Of a DNA stretch of 64,000 bases, positions 44,799 through 52,810 are shown in pieces (the stretch's first letter is position 1; each line of letters begins with the position of its first letter). The DNA is from JAICLK01 sp963810525 (GTDB lineage: Bacteria; Patescibacteriota; Saccharimonadia; Saccharimonadales; UBA4665): positions 62,001-126,000 of the forward strand of contig CAWENB010000003.1 of assembly GCA_963810525.1 (NCBI GenBank), given 5' to 3'. Made by a program: the position numbers and the translations under genes. The notes beneath the pieces were generated by a model, which ran no database searches, had not been told where the DNA came from, and worked only from the letters and a program-made list of their open reading frames with translations.

Positions 44799-45263
44799 AT
44801 GGTTCCGGTTGACCTACACGACTTTCTGGATTCTAGTCTTGCTGCATCAGCAACATTTATAGGATTATTGTTTGTTGCCCTATCATTAGCGTTGCAGAAA
44901 ACAAAATCAAATAACCGATTAGAAGATAGTGATCGCCTTCTTGCTCAAAGTTCCTTCGCCGCTCTAATAAATATCTTCTTCGTTTCACTCGTTGGCTTAG
45001 AGCCGCATGTCAATATCGGCTTCGTATGTTTAGCTTTAGCTATATATGGTCTGATAAGCTGTTGGAAGCTCTTTTTATCTAACAAGTCTTTGCAGCTGAT
45101 TTTTCTAGCACTCGTATATATGCTAGAAGCTATTTTTGCGGTTTACACCTTATCTCATAATTATCAACTCATAAATACTGGCGATTTTGTAAACCTAGTT
45201 ATTCTATTATTTATTGGCAGTCTCGTGCGGGCCTGGAAACTAGTCGGTATTAAGCAAAAATAA
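44799..45263 (+). CDS. Four-helix membrane protein, unknown
   Basis: 154 residues with four hydrophobic segments (~15-33, 49-66, 71-90, 97-118) and a last one near 131-145. It starts VPVDLHDFLDSSLAASATFIGLLFVALSLAL. A+T content looks higher than in the flanking informational genes. TATTCT lies exactly 6 nt before the ATG. No family recognised. Confidence 0.62.
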   Translation: MVPVDLHDFLDSSLAASATFIGLLFVALSLALQKTKSNNRLEDSDRLLAQSSFAALINIFFVSLVGLEPHVNIGFVCLALAIYGLISCWKLFLSNKSLQLIFLALVYMLEAIFAVYTLSHNYQLINTGDFVNLVILLFIGSLVRAWKLVGIKQK

Positions 45264-45321
45264 ATACGTATTTTCTGAGCTACAGATCCGACACATATTA
45301 AAGCTACCCATTAGCAAATAC

Positions 45322-45855
45322 TTATAATCTATGTTTTCCGACCAATGGTAGCCCCAAAGATTTAACTTTAAAGTATAAATATACACTCCTGGTTGCGATG
45401 AAGGCAGCAACTGATAGCATCAGAATTACCCACGAACTGGAACTAAATACTTGTGTATGAAAGCCCAAGTGAACAATACCAGCTATAATCAATCGGGCGA
45501 TCATCGCTCCTATAAACCATCCAAAATAGGACCAGCTGCCTTTAACTACCGCTCCACCGGACACACTATCGGTGTGAACATCTAATTTCAAACAAGCTAT
45601 ATATCCAAAAGTAAAACCAATAATTAATGAAGCTATGAGTTGGGTAATAGTTGCAGCCGTGAAATGCAGCTGTGAAATACTACGAATTCCGATTAGCAGA
45701 AGTACGAGCGGAAGAATTACCAAAAGACCAATGGTAACTGGCCGGGCTTTCAACTGACGATAAACTATAAAACCGATTGCGACAAATGCTATTAGTGCAG
45801 CCAGTAATTCACTGTTTAAACTAGAGTGACTAGCTATTGCGAATTGTTTCACCAT
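45322..45855 (-). CDS. Polytopic membrane protein, possibly CcdC-like (DUF1453)
   Basis: About 177 residues, five hydrophobic segments. A helix followed by VYRQLKARPVTIGLLVILPLVLLLIG recalls the RQxxxRP pattern of DUF1453/CcdC proteins, but this is tentative. Start set at ATG 45855, 7 nt after CATAAT (45863-45868); earlier ATGs at 45861/45864 overlap that box. Convergent with the preceding membrane protein gene. Confidence 0.58.
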   Translation of the reverse strand: MVKQFAIASHSSLNSELLAALIAFVAIGFIVYRQLKARPVTIGLLVILPLVLLLIGIRSISQLHFTAATITQLIASLIIGFTFGYIACLKLDVHTDSVSGGAVVKGSWSYFGWFIGAMIARLIIAGIVHLGFHTQVFSSSSWVILMLSVAAFIATRSVYLYFKVKSLGLPLVGKHRL

Positions 45856-46006
45856 AATCATCATTATGGCATATAGGCAGCTATTAAACAGCTACATACT
45901 TAGAGGAGTACCCTTAACAAATTGAATGCCGAGATTGATTTGATCATGTTAAACCTTACAAGATATGAAATTAATACCTGCAATTACGCTATCGGCTGTC
46001 AATGAT

Positions 46007-46083
46007 TGGAGGGCCCAGTGGGATTCGAACCCACGACACGCGGCTTAAAAGGCCGCTGCTCTAACCTGCTGAGCTATGGGCCC
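46007..46083 (-). tRNA. tRNA-Lys (anticodon TTT)
   Basis: Acceptor stem GGGCCCA/TGGGCCC, D arm with GCTCAGCAGGTTAGAGC, anticodon stem GCGGC/GCCGC around CTTTTAA (anticodon TTT) and T arm GTGGGTTCGAATCCCAC. The discriminator is T (complement of 46010), unusual for Lys, and CCA is encoded at 46007-46009. Confidence 0.94.
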
Positions 46084-46259
46084 ACGAAGTTGAGTTAAAA
46101 TCCTTTGTTTTTCTCAACGAGCCTTCCGCATTGAATTCGGTTTCCAAAATGCTGAAACCGGCTCTGCATTTTACCCTCGCGCTGGTAGATTGCAGACGCC
46201 CGAGGGGGAATAACTCCTTACATTATCGATATTTTACGCTAAAAGTCAATCCCTTTAGG

Positions 46260-46760
46260 TTAATGGCGGCCGTGCTTTTGTTTCTCGCCGCCCGACCGTT
46301 TGGGGCGCTGCATCCACAAGAACAGCAGGCTGACGAATGAACCTATGCCAACCACCAGCACTTGCGCCCTGACAACGTCGTGCCAGACGGCCGTCGCACC
46401 GATAGACCCGCGCAAACCGGGCGAAAGAATCGGTTCGGCAAGCAGTACCGCCAGCAGTCCGGCCGATATTGCCGGCAGAAGATTGAGTAACAATCCCATT
46501 TTCCCGCGTAACGTGCCTATCATAACGGCTGCAGTAAACACGGCCGGCAAAAGCAAGAGCGCAAGAGAAACGTTGGTATTGCTGAGCACTTTACTGCCCG
46601 CAAATAAATTCACCATTGACTTCGTTTCACCGCCCACGAATCTGACCAATACACTTCCCAAGCAAAGACTCAAAAACACGATTGCCGCGTTAATCCGAAG
46701 CACCATGAGCACTATAACTGGTATCGCGGCCATCAGTGCAAGGAGGACAAGCGGGGACAT
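46260..46760 (-). CDS. Polytopic membrane protein, unknown
   Basis: 166 residues with about five hydrophobic segments (start LVLLALMAAIPVIVLMVLRINAAIVFLSLCLG) and a basic, cytoplasmic-type tail (QRPKRSGGEKQKHGRH). Size is like CvpA-type proteins, but no motif confirms it. TATCAT at 46767-46772 is 6 nt before the ATG. Confidence 0.6.
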   Translation of the reverse strand: MSPLVLLALMAAIPVIVLMVLRINAAIVFLSLCLGSVLVRFVGGETKSMVNLFAGSKVLSNTNVSLALLLLPAVFTAAVMIGTLRGKMGLLLNLLPAISAGLLAVLLAEPILSPGLRGSIGATAVWHDVVRAQVLVVGIGSFVSLLFLWMQRPKRSGGEKQKHGRH

Positions 46761-46784
46761 AAGCCCATGATAGCACTTTGGGGG

Positions 46785-47291
46785 CTAAAAGCTCAGCGTC
46801 TGCCCGACGTGAATACCCGAAGTCGAAACAGCACCAGCATTGAGCTCAATCACGTACAGCGACGGAGTAGGCGGGCAAAACTGGCGCGGATAAGTGGCAG
46901 GTGACACATTCGTAGCGGTCTGGATGACTTTCTTTTGAGAATTCAGCCATACCATATCAAGCGGGAAATCCATGCCCTTCATCCAAAAGCAGGCAATATT
47001 GGCTTTCTGAAACTCGAACAACATTCCAGCGTTGTTGGCTAAATATTTTCTGCCGCCGAGACCTTGTTCGCGTTCCTCCTGTGTATCGGCAACCTGCAAC
47101 CTGAATTGTTTGTCGCCGGCACGTATGACTTTGGTACCCTTGTTGTCCCAGGCAGTTCGAAGCAGTGAACCGCACAGGAACGCACCGATTGTAATAACAA
47201 CGATCGCAAGTACGGTCAGCCGAGTGGATTTATTAGATTTTGTGGATTTTGCAGTTTTATTCCGGATCATGCTTCCCCATTCCTGTCCCAC
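46785..47291 (-). CDS. DUF192 extracytoplasmic protein
   Basis: About 168 residues: one N-terminal membrane helix (~22-44) and a DUF192 domain (EEREQGLGGRKYLANNAGMLFEF, FWMKGMDFPLDMVWLNSQKKV, LYVIELNAG). DUF192 proteins are small beta-barrel domains, usually exported and often linked with carbohydrate metabolism; activity unknown. Start probably GTG 47291, 7 nt after TATTAT (47299-47304); an ATG at 47270 is the alternative. Confidence 0.78.
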   Translation of the reverse strand: MGQEWGSMIRNKTAKSTKSNKSTRLTVLAIVVITIGAFLCGSLLRTAWDNKGTKVIRAGDKQFRLQVADTQEEREQGLGGRKYLANNAGMLFEFQKANIACFWMKGMDFPLDMVWLNSQKKVIQTATNVSPATYPRQFCPPTPSLYVIELNAGAVSTSGIHVGQTLSF

Positions 47292-47354
47292 CACTCAAAT
47301 AATACAGCCCAATATACTGCATTCTTCAGCAACTGCCAAACTTAACAACTATAA

Positions 47355-48257
47355 TTATGCGCCGATACGGTCTTTGCGGCGAGTACGTTGGGCGTTTTGT
47401 TCAACGTAATCGATGATTTTTTCAGCCACGTTATGGCCGGTAACGTTTTCTATGCCGAAGCCCGGACTGGCATTAACTTCCAGCACGAGCGGGCCGCGCT
47501 GAGAACGCATCATATCAACACCGCAGACAGCGAGTCCGATCGTTTTGGCAGCTTTTTGTGCAGTCTTGCGCTCCTCGTCGGTAAGCTTCACGGGGTTGCC
47601 TGAACCGCCCTGATGCAGATTTGAACGAAAGTCATCAGTAAGACTCTGTCGCTGCATACTTGCGACAACCTTGCCATTGACGACAAAGGCTCGAATATCT
47701 TCACCGGCGCTTTCGGCAACAAACTCCTGCACTAGAAAGTTCACGCCCTCAACGTAGAAGGCCTGCATCACCGCTTCGGCGGCTTTGCGCGTTTCAGCCA
47801 ATACGACACCTTTGCCATGTGTTCCGCGCGCCACCTTGATAATCACCGGTGCGCCACCTACCTGATCGAGCACATCCGCCAAGTCAGCCGTTTCACGGGC
47901 GAATACCGTCTTTGGTATGTCTACACCGGCTTTTGCTAGCAGTTGGGTACTTCGCAATTTGTCACGCGAACGTACGAGTGCAATCGAACTGATTGTCGTA
48001 AATACGTTTTGCATTTCAAATTGGCGAACAATCGATCCGCCGTACATAGTCAAGCTCGAGGCAATCCGAGGAATTACCACGTCAATACCGCGCATTTCTT
48101 CTCCCTTGTAGCGAACCACGGGGTTGTTTCGTTCGAGCGTCACATAACACTTGGCATAGTCCACCACGCGCACCACATGGCCGCGCATGGTGGCTTCTTC
48201 CTTGAGTCGTTTAGTTGAGTAATTTCCCGGCCCTTTAGATAAAATAACAATTTTCAT
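47355..48257 (-). CDS. RimK-family ATP-grasp ligase
   Basis: 300 residues. The ATP-grasp core shows PVIIKVARGTHGKGVVLAE, FLVQEFVAESAGEDIRAFVVNGKVVASM, and the late metal residues in GPLVLEVNASPGFGIENVTG. RimK-type enzymes add amino acids (often Glu) to the C-terminus of a protein or small carrier. It lies 7 bp downstream of a second ATP-grasp gene, and the pair probably acts together. In E. coli RimK modifies ribosomal protein S6; that target is not assured here. Confidence 0.85.
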   Translation of the reverse strand: MKIVILSKGPGNYSTKRLKEEATMRGHVVRVVDYAKCYVTLERNNPVVRYKGEEMRGIDVVIPRIASSLTMYGGSIVRQFEMQNVFTTISSIALVRSRDKLRSTQLLAKAGVDIPKTVFARETADLADVLDQVGGAPVIIKVARGTHGKGVVLAETRKAAEAVMQAFYVEGVNFLVQEFVAESAGEDIRAFVVNGKVVASMQRQSLTDDFRSNLHQGGSGNPVKLTDEERKTAQKAAKTIGLAVCGVDMMRSQRGPLVLEVNASPGFGIENVTGHNVAEKIIDYVEQNAQRTRRKDRIGA

Positions 48258-48264
48258 CAGTTGC

Positions 48265-49647
48265 TTACTCTCGCAGTCTATTTTTCAATTGTTTGCTACG
48301 TTGTCTTTCTTCTTGTCGCTGCGGATTGCCTAATCGAACATCTACAACGAATTTTCCGCGAAGCACATTACGCCCAATGAGTATAGGGTATACTTGCGCC
48401 GAACGATCGGCAAGTGTAAATGATGCGCGAATCCGTCTGTTTCGCAAGCTTACTAGCAACTTTACTACATATCTTTTTTCCGCATGACCGCTAGAATTGG
48501 CAACTACGGTTTCTGCAAATGTTTCAGTGGTTAGCTCGTCGCCTGTGTAGTATTCACTTCCGGCGTCAAATAGCGTAAAGTGCAAGATCTTGTTAGCGTC
48601 AAACCAAATGTTGCTAGCCCATATCGATGATGTTTTGGCTCCTGTATCAATGCGGCTCGGCACAATGAGGCCGATTTTCGGCAACTCGATGTCTTCTACA
48701 CGGCCAATCGTCTGTACGGGCTTACGGTTATCGAGCGAACGTGTCTCCAATATTCCGGAAATCATTTGTGCATAAGCATGGAGTTTTTCATTAACGAACG
48801 CGCCAGTGGCAAGCTGCGGCGCCCGGTTAACTTCGAGTATGTAATGCTTGCCGGTATTTTTATCGATAATCAGGTCAACACCAGCAACTTGCAATTTCTC
48901 AAGCTCTGCCGCAAGAATGCAGTTCGCGTGCATGCGCCGACTAAGCGTACTGAGCGGTAGTAACTCTGCTTTGCCGCCCTGCGATGTGTTATTGAGGTGG
49001 GTGCCCGCTTGCGCTTTGCGCAGTATTACCAGCTTCGGTGCGCCGTTCAACACCAGCACTCGTAGGTCGCCATCGTTCGGGATAAATTCCTGGGCAACCA
49101 TGTCGAGATGCTCATTTTTACGCAGCTGCGTGAACAATTCTTTTGGGGTACGGATTAAGTAATTATCGCGACCTTTTCGACCATTGTCAGCTTTGAGCAC
49201 AAATGGATATGATAGTGGTGGTTTGTCGTCAAATACTTGCGTATAAATTTCACTGGTACCGTAAAAAGTTCGAGGCGAAGGCAGGTTATTGCCTGCACGT
49301 GAGAATGCACCGGCAAGTTTGCCTTTGCCGGGCATATGCAGGTACTGATCAACGAATGGCACCTGCCTCGCTTTTAGATAGTGCGCAATACTGATCGCCC
49401 GTTCAATATCGGTACCTACGCGTCTGAATACTACCAGATCGAAATCCGTCACATCCCAGCCCTTCACCGGATGCCAGATTCTCGATGAATTGGCATCAGC
49501 CAAAAAAGCGAGCGATGAGATGAGCTCGACTTCAACTTGACAATTCGGGCCAAGCAGTATTCGCATCTGGTCGCGCATCGTTATCCAATCCTTATTAACG
49601 AGCGCTTCCGCGGCTGATGTTGATCGAAGGATTAATACTTTTTTCAT
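48265..49647 (-). CDS. ATP-grasp ligase fused to a RimB-like retropepsin domain
   Basis: 460 residues. Part 1 (~1-310) is a RimK-like ATP-grasp enzyme: YPFVLKADNGRKGRDNYLI, MVAQEFIPNDGDLRVLVLNG, and YILEVNRAPQLATG. Part 2 (~325-445) resembles the RimK-associated aspartic-protease/zinc-protease-like family (PF05618): IGRVEDIELPKIGLIVPSRIDTGAKTSSIWA (in parts) with the DTGA active-site motif, and YPILIGRNVLRGKFVVDV. The two activities occur as neighbouring genes in other bacteria; here they are one chain. Likely modifies and trims the same substrate as the next ATP-grasp gene. Confidence 0.8.
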   Translation of the reverse strand: MKKVLILRSTSAAEALVNKDWITMRDQMRILLGPNCQVEVELISSLAFLADANSSRIWHPVKGWDVTDFDLVVFRRVGTDIERAISIAHYLKARQVPFVDQYLHMPGKGKLAGAFSRAGNNLPSPRTFYGTSEIYTQVFDDKPPLSYPFVLKADNGRKGRDNYLIRTPKELFTQLRKNEHLDMVAQEFIPNDGDLRVLVLNGAPKLVILRKAQAGTHLNNTSQGGKAELLPLSTLSRRMHANCILAAELEKLQVAGVDLIIDKNTGKHYILEVNRAPQLATGAFVNEKLHAYAQMISGILETRSLDNRKPVQTIGRVEDIELPKIGLIVPSRIDTGAKTSSIWASNIWFDANKILHFTLFDAGSEYYTGDELTTETFAETVVANSSGHAEKRYVVKLLVSLRNRRIRASFTLADRSAQVYPILIGRNVLRGKFVVDVRLGNPQRQEERQRSKQLKNRLRE

Positions 49648-49782
49648 ACAATTACCTAAAGCAAGTAAGCCTGTTGCGGATGAAGAGCATTCGTCTTCAG
49701 TGTAGGCAGCCGGCTACTGTTATGCAACTTGAAGATTATAAAATATATTTAGATTTTAATCAATATATGCTACATTACGGTG

Positions 49783-51093
49783 ATGTCTGCGAAAACCTTT
49801 CTTCAAATCCACGAACCGGAGTTCGATGGCAATTTTATACGTTGCACCTGTACAGTGGGGGCTGAGCAATTTTGCAGTTCATATCGCTTTTCGGATATCC
49901 CTCGCACAATCGAACCTGCCTTGGCCCAGTTATTGGTTCAATGGCTTGCAATCGTCAGCACATTTGGCTTATTTAATATCGATTATTTTGATGAAATTAT
50001 CTGCGACTTCCCGGTGAGCGCGGGTGATGCGGCGTTTTTTGAAAAGCTTATCTTTAAAGGGTTTGGGGAATTCCGATTAGTAAATCATATTCCACTCGGC
50101 AAGCAAACTACTATTCGCGGCAGTGGCAATGTATCGCGTGAGTTGGCCTACTCAAGATTCGAATTCAATGATAGGGGGCCGCTCCTGCTCAATGGCGGAG
50201 GCAAGGATGGCAGCGTGGCAGCTTCCTTACTAACTAAAGCCGGCATGGAATTCACCTGGTTTCAGCGCGGTAATTCAGCAGCACAGGCAAATGTCGCCAC
50301 GATTTGGCAGCGGCCAGTAGTGACTATACGACGTCAATTGGATCCCAACCGGAATAATCGCCAATACGGTGGTCATCGTCCCATTGGTGCTAGCATTGCT
50401 TTTTTGGCAATACTGAGCGCTTGTCAGTTTGGCTATTCGGATGTTATTGCATCGAACGAATCGTCGGCGAACGAAGGCAATTTAACGCGTGATGGCGTAT
50501 CGGTTAATCACCAATACTCCAAATCATTCGAATTCGAGCAAGATTTTCAAAAGCTTCTCGCAGATTCCAGCGTGCCGGCACGGTACTTCAGCCTATTAAG
50601 ACCCTTGAACGAACTTCAGATTTCCATGCTGGCAACTAAGCTTACTCACGAGCAGCTGGCCGCGATTACTAGCTGCAACAACGGCACTAAGAATGCCACA
50701 TGGTGCATGGACTGCGCCAAATGCGCATTTGTGGTATTAGTTATGACTGCCGCCAGTCCGGCGGCTGCGCAAGCAATATGGAAAGACCATTCAATCGTCA
50801 ATCATCCAGGGCTCAGAAAATATTTAATTGAGCTACTTGACCCGGCCGTTGATAAACCGCTCGAGTGCGTCGGTACCTTGGCCGAATGCCAGCTGGCAGC
50901 GCACCTTATTTTGCGCCATGCAGGCGATCTGCTCAATCCCGCAACCCGTACCCTACTCGAGCTGTACGCAACTCAGCGTGATACTTCACTTGATAATACG
51001 ATTCTCCATGAAATCGGACCCAATATGATTCCAGGTGATTACCGGCGAGCGTTACATAAAATGCGGGAAATGATTGGTGACCTGCGCACCTGA
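49783..51093 (+). CDS. PP-loop enzyme, possibly MurL-like
   Basis: 436 residues. The PP-loop reads LLNGGGKDGSVAASLL, with later conserved-looking blocks GGHRPIGASIAFLAIL, VIASNESSANEGN, VNHQYSKSFEFE and a Cys cluster WCMDCAKCAFV. This combination recalls MurL, the ATP-dependent enzyme that epimerises the L-Glu of UDP-MurNAc-L-Ala-L-Glu; QueC-like chemistry is an alternative. The usual SGGKDS serine is Gly here (GGGKDG). Divergent from the ATP-grasp pair, so the three may share regulation. Start ATG 49783 lies 6 nt after TACATT (49771-49776). Confidence 0.6.
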   Translation: MSAKTFLQIHEPEFDGNFIRCTCTVGAEQFCSSYRFSDIPRTIEPALAQLLVQWLAIVSTFGLFNIDYFDEIICDFPVSAGDAAFFEKLIFKGFGEFRLVNHIPLGKQTTIRGSGNVSRELAYSRFEFNDRGPLLLNGGGKDGSVAASLLTKAGMEFTWFQRGNSAAQANVATIWQRPVVTIRRQLDPNRNNRQYGGHRPIGASIAFLAILSACQFGYSDVIASNESSANEGNLTRDGVSVNHQYSKSFEFEQDFQKLLADSSVPARYFSLLRPLNELQISMLATKLTHEQLAAITSCNNGTKNATWCMDCAKCAFVVLVMTAASPAAAQAIWKDHSIVNHPGLRKYLIELLDPAVDKPLECVGTLAECQLAAHLILRHAGDLLNPATRTLLELYATQRDTSLDNTILHEIGPNMIPGDYRRALHKMREMIGDLRT

Positions 51094-51210
51094 GTTAGTA
51101 TGAGAATGCTCTACGCGCGTGTACACGAATACGATCACAGTTACCAGGATGATGAGCAGCATGAGTATCAATGTAATAAACCCTTGTTGCTTGCCGGTAA
51201 GATTCTTCAT
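51052..51210 (-). CDS. Small single-helix membrane protein
   Basis: 52 residues from ATG 51210 to TAA 51052. The N-terminus MKNLTGKQQG is followed by a strong hydrophobic helix FITLILMLLIILVTVIVFVY and a polar tail. TATAAT at 51222-51227 is 11 nt before the ATG. The 3' end overlaps the end of the PP-loop gene by 42 nt on the opposite strand. Too short to assign. Confidence 0.6.
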   Translation of the reverse strand: MKNLTGKQQGFITLILMLLIILVTVIVFVYTRVEHSHTNSGAQVTNHFPHFM

Positions 51211-51303
51211 AACCACTTTGGATTATAGTCGCTCACCAACCGGAAACAAAAAGTTTCCGCTGGACGGAATTTCTCCGGCCGCGACCGTACGTAGCGCCTT
51301 CAC

Positions 51304-52431
51304 TTAGCTCCAGAATTTGTGCTTCGAGCCTTTTTCCGTAGCAAAGGCCTGCAAGAGCTCCTGCTGGTACTTGCTGAGCTTCGTGGGCGTATCAACAACA
51401 AGCGTTACGATATGGGCGCCACGAGCCGTACCGCGCAGATGCGGGACGCCATGACCGGAGATTTTGAAATCAGTGCCGCTCTGCGTACCGGCGGGAATTT
51501 TCATACGGATTTTGCCGTCGACCGTGACGACATCTATGTCGGTACCGAGCGCCGCCTCGACCATTCCGACGTGCTCCTCGCTCAGTATTAGATCGCCTTC
51601 GCGAGTGAACCGCTTGTGCGCTTTTACGTGCACGTGCACATACAGATCGCCTTTCGGGCCGCCCAGAATCGCTTCGCCGTGCTCGCGCAGACGGATGGTC
51701 GCACCGTCGTCGATGCCAGCCGGAACTTTCAGGGTAATACTCTGCGCTTCCATATGTGTACCTTTGCCGCGGCAGACGCTGCAGACTTTTTCGGGAATCT
51801 TGCCACGGCCGTGACATTTCGGGCACGGCGCCGCCTGCTGGATGTTGCCGAATATGGTGCGCATGACATTGGTCACCTGACCGGTTCCGCCGCAATTGTC
51901 GCAACTTTTCAGATCAAAACCGGGCTCGGCTCCCGAACCTTTACAGTGTGAGCAAGAATCTTCGAGATTCAAATGCATGTCCACTTCGGTACCAAATACG
52001 GCTTCTTCGAAACTAATATCGACCCGCGTCTCGACATCACGGCCGCGAGCCGTTCGCTGGCCGCCGCGCTGACTGCCGCTACTGCCGCCAAAGAAGCTGC
52101 CGAAGATATCGCCCAGACCCAGGTCGCCGAAGTCGAAATGCATTTCCTGTGCATTGCCGCCGCCGAATCCGCCGAAGCCTTCAAATGGATTGCCGCCTGA
52201 CCCGCCATTACTGCCGACGCCGGCGTGCCCGAATTGATCATAGCGCTGCCGCTTGGACGGTTCCTTGAGCACCTCGTAAGCTTCATTCACTTCCTTAAAC
52301 TTCGCTTCGTCGCCGCCTTCCTTGTCCGGGTGATACTGAATAGCTAACCGCCGGAATGCCTTCTTGATTTCGTCGGCGCTGGCGTTCTTACTCACGCCCA
52401 GTATTTCGTAGTAATCACGTTTCGTTGACAT
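51304..52431 (-). CDS. dnaJ: DnaJ co-chaperone
   Basis: 375 residues, full type I DnaJ: J domain with HPD (residues ~33-35), Gly/Phe-rich linker, four zinc repeats (CSHCKGSG, CDNCGGTG, CPKCHGRG, CSVCRGKG) and the substrate-binding C-terminal domains. It stimulates DnaK ATPase and delivers unfolded clients. It is separated from dnaK by ~380 bp and has no CIRCE of its own. Confidence 0.96.
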   Translation of the reverse strand: MSTKRDYYEILGVSKNASADEIKKAFRRLAIQYHPDKEGGDEAKFKEVNEAYEVLKEPSKRQRYDQFGHAGVGSNGGSGGNPFEGFGGFGGGNAQEMHFDFGDLGLGDIFGSFFGGSSGSQRGGQRTARGRDVETRVDISFEEAVFGTEVDMHLNLEDSCSHCKGSGAEPGFDLKSCDNCGGTGQVTNVMRTIFGNIQQAAPCPKCHGRGKIPEKVCSVCRGKGTHMEAQSITLKVPAGIDDGATIRLREHGEAILGGPKGDLYVHVHVKAHKRFTREGDLILSEEHVGMVEAALGTDIDVVTVDGKIRMKIPAGTQSGTDFKISGHGVPHLRGTARGAHIVTLVVDTPTKLSKYQQELLQAFATEKGSKHKFWS

Positions 52432-52810
52432 AGCGATTTAGCACCAAATCAGGGCATTAATTTTATCTTGCCAAACTAAGCTTAGCAACTCGCTTATGAT
52501 GGCCGAGCCCTCATCTAATCTTTTATTATCAACTAAACCCAATGAGTTTTTACTAACGATCTTCAAATTCATGTCCTTGTTGTTATTAAGGTGAACGGAA
52601 AAATACACGAATACTGCGGCAATGTTAGATAATTAGTGAAGCTCTTTAACTTATCAAACCTGGAGCGAACAATTGAAAAAAGATACTTTTTTATCTTTAT
52701 GAATCCGTGCCAAAACCCTTCTTCTTTGACGGAAGCTAACCCTACTTGCGGGAAATCATCACTCACTACCAACTTAGGCTCTCCGTCAGGCAAGGCTACG
52801 CTTAACATTA
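52432..52810. other. Intergenic region between dnaJ and dnaK
   Basis: About 380 bp with no supported gene. An open frame on the minus strand (52569-52808) has no start signal of the kind used elsewhere and no recognisable motif. No clear terminator was found after dnaK. An AAGCTTAG-type short repeat near 52477 is not distinctive. Confidence 0.4.
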
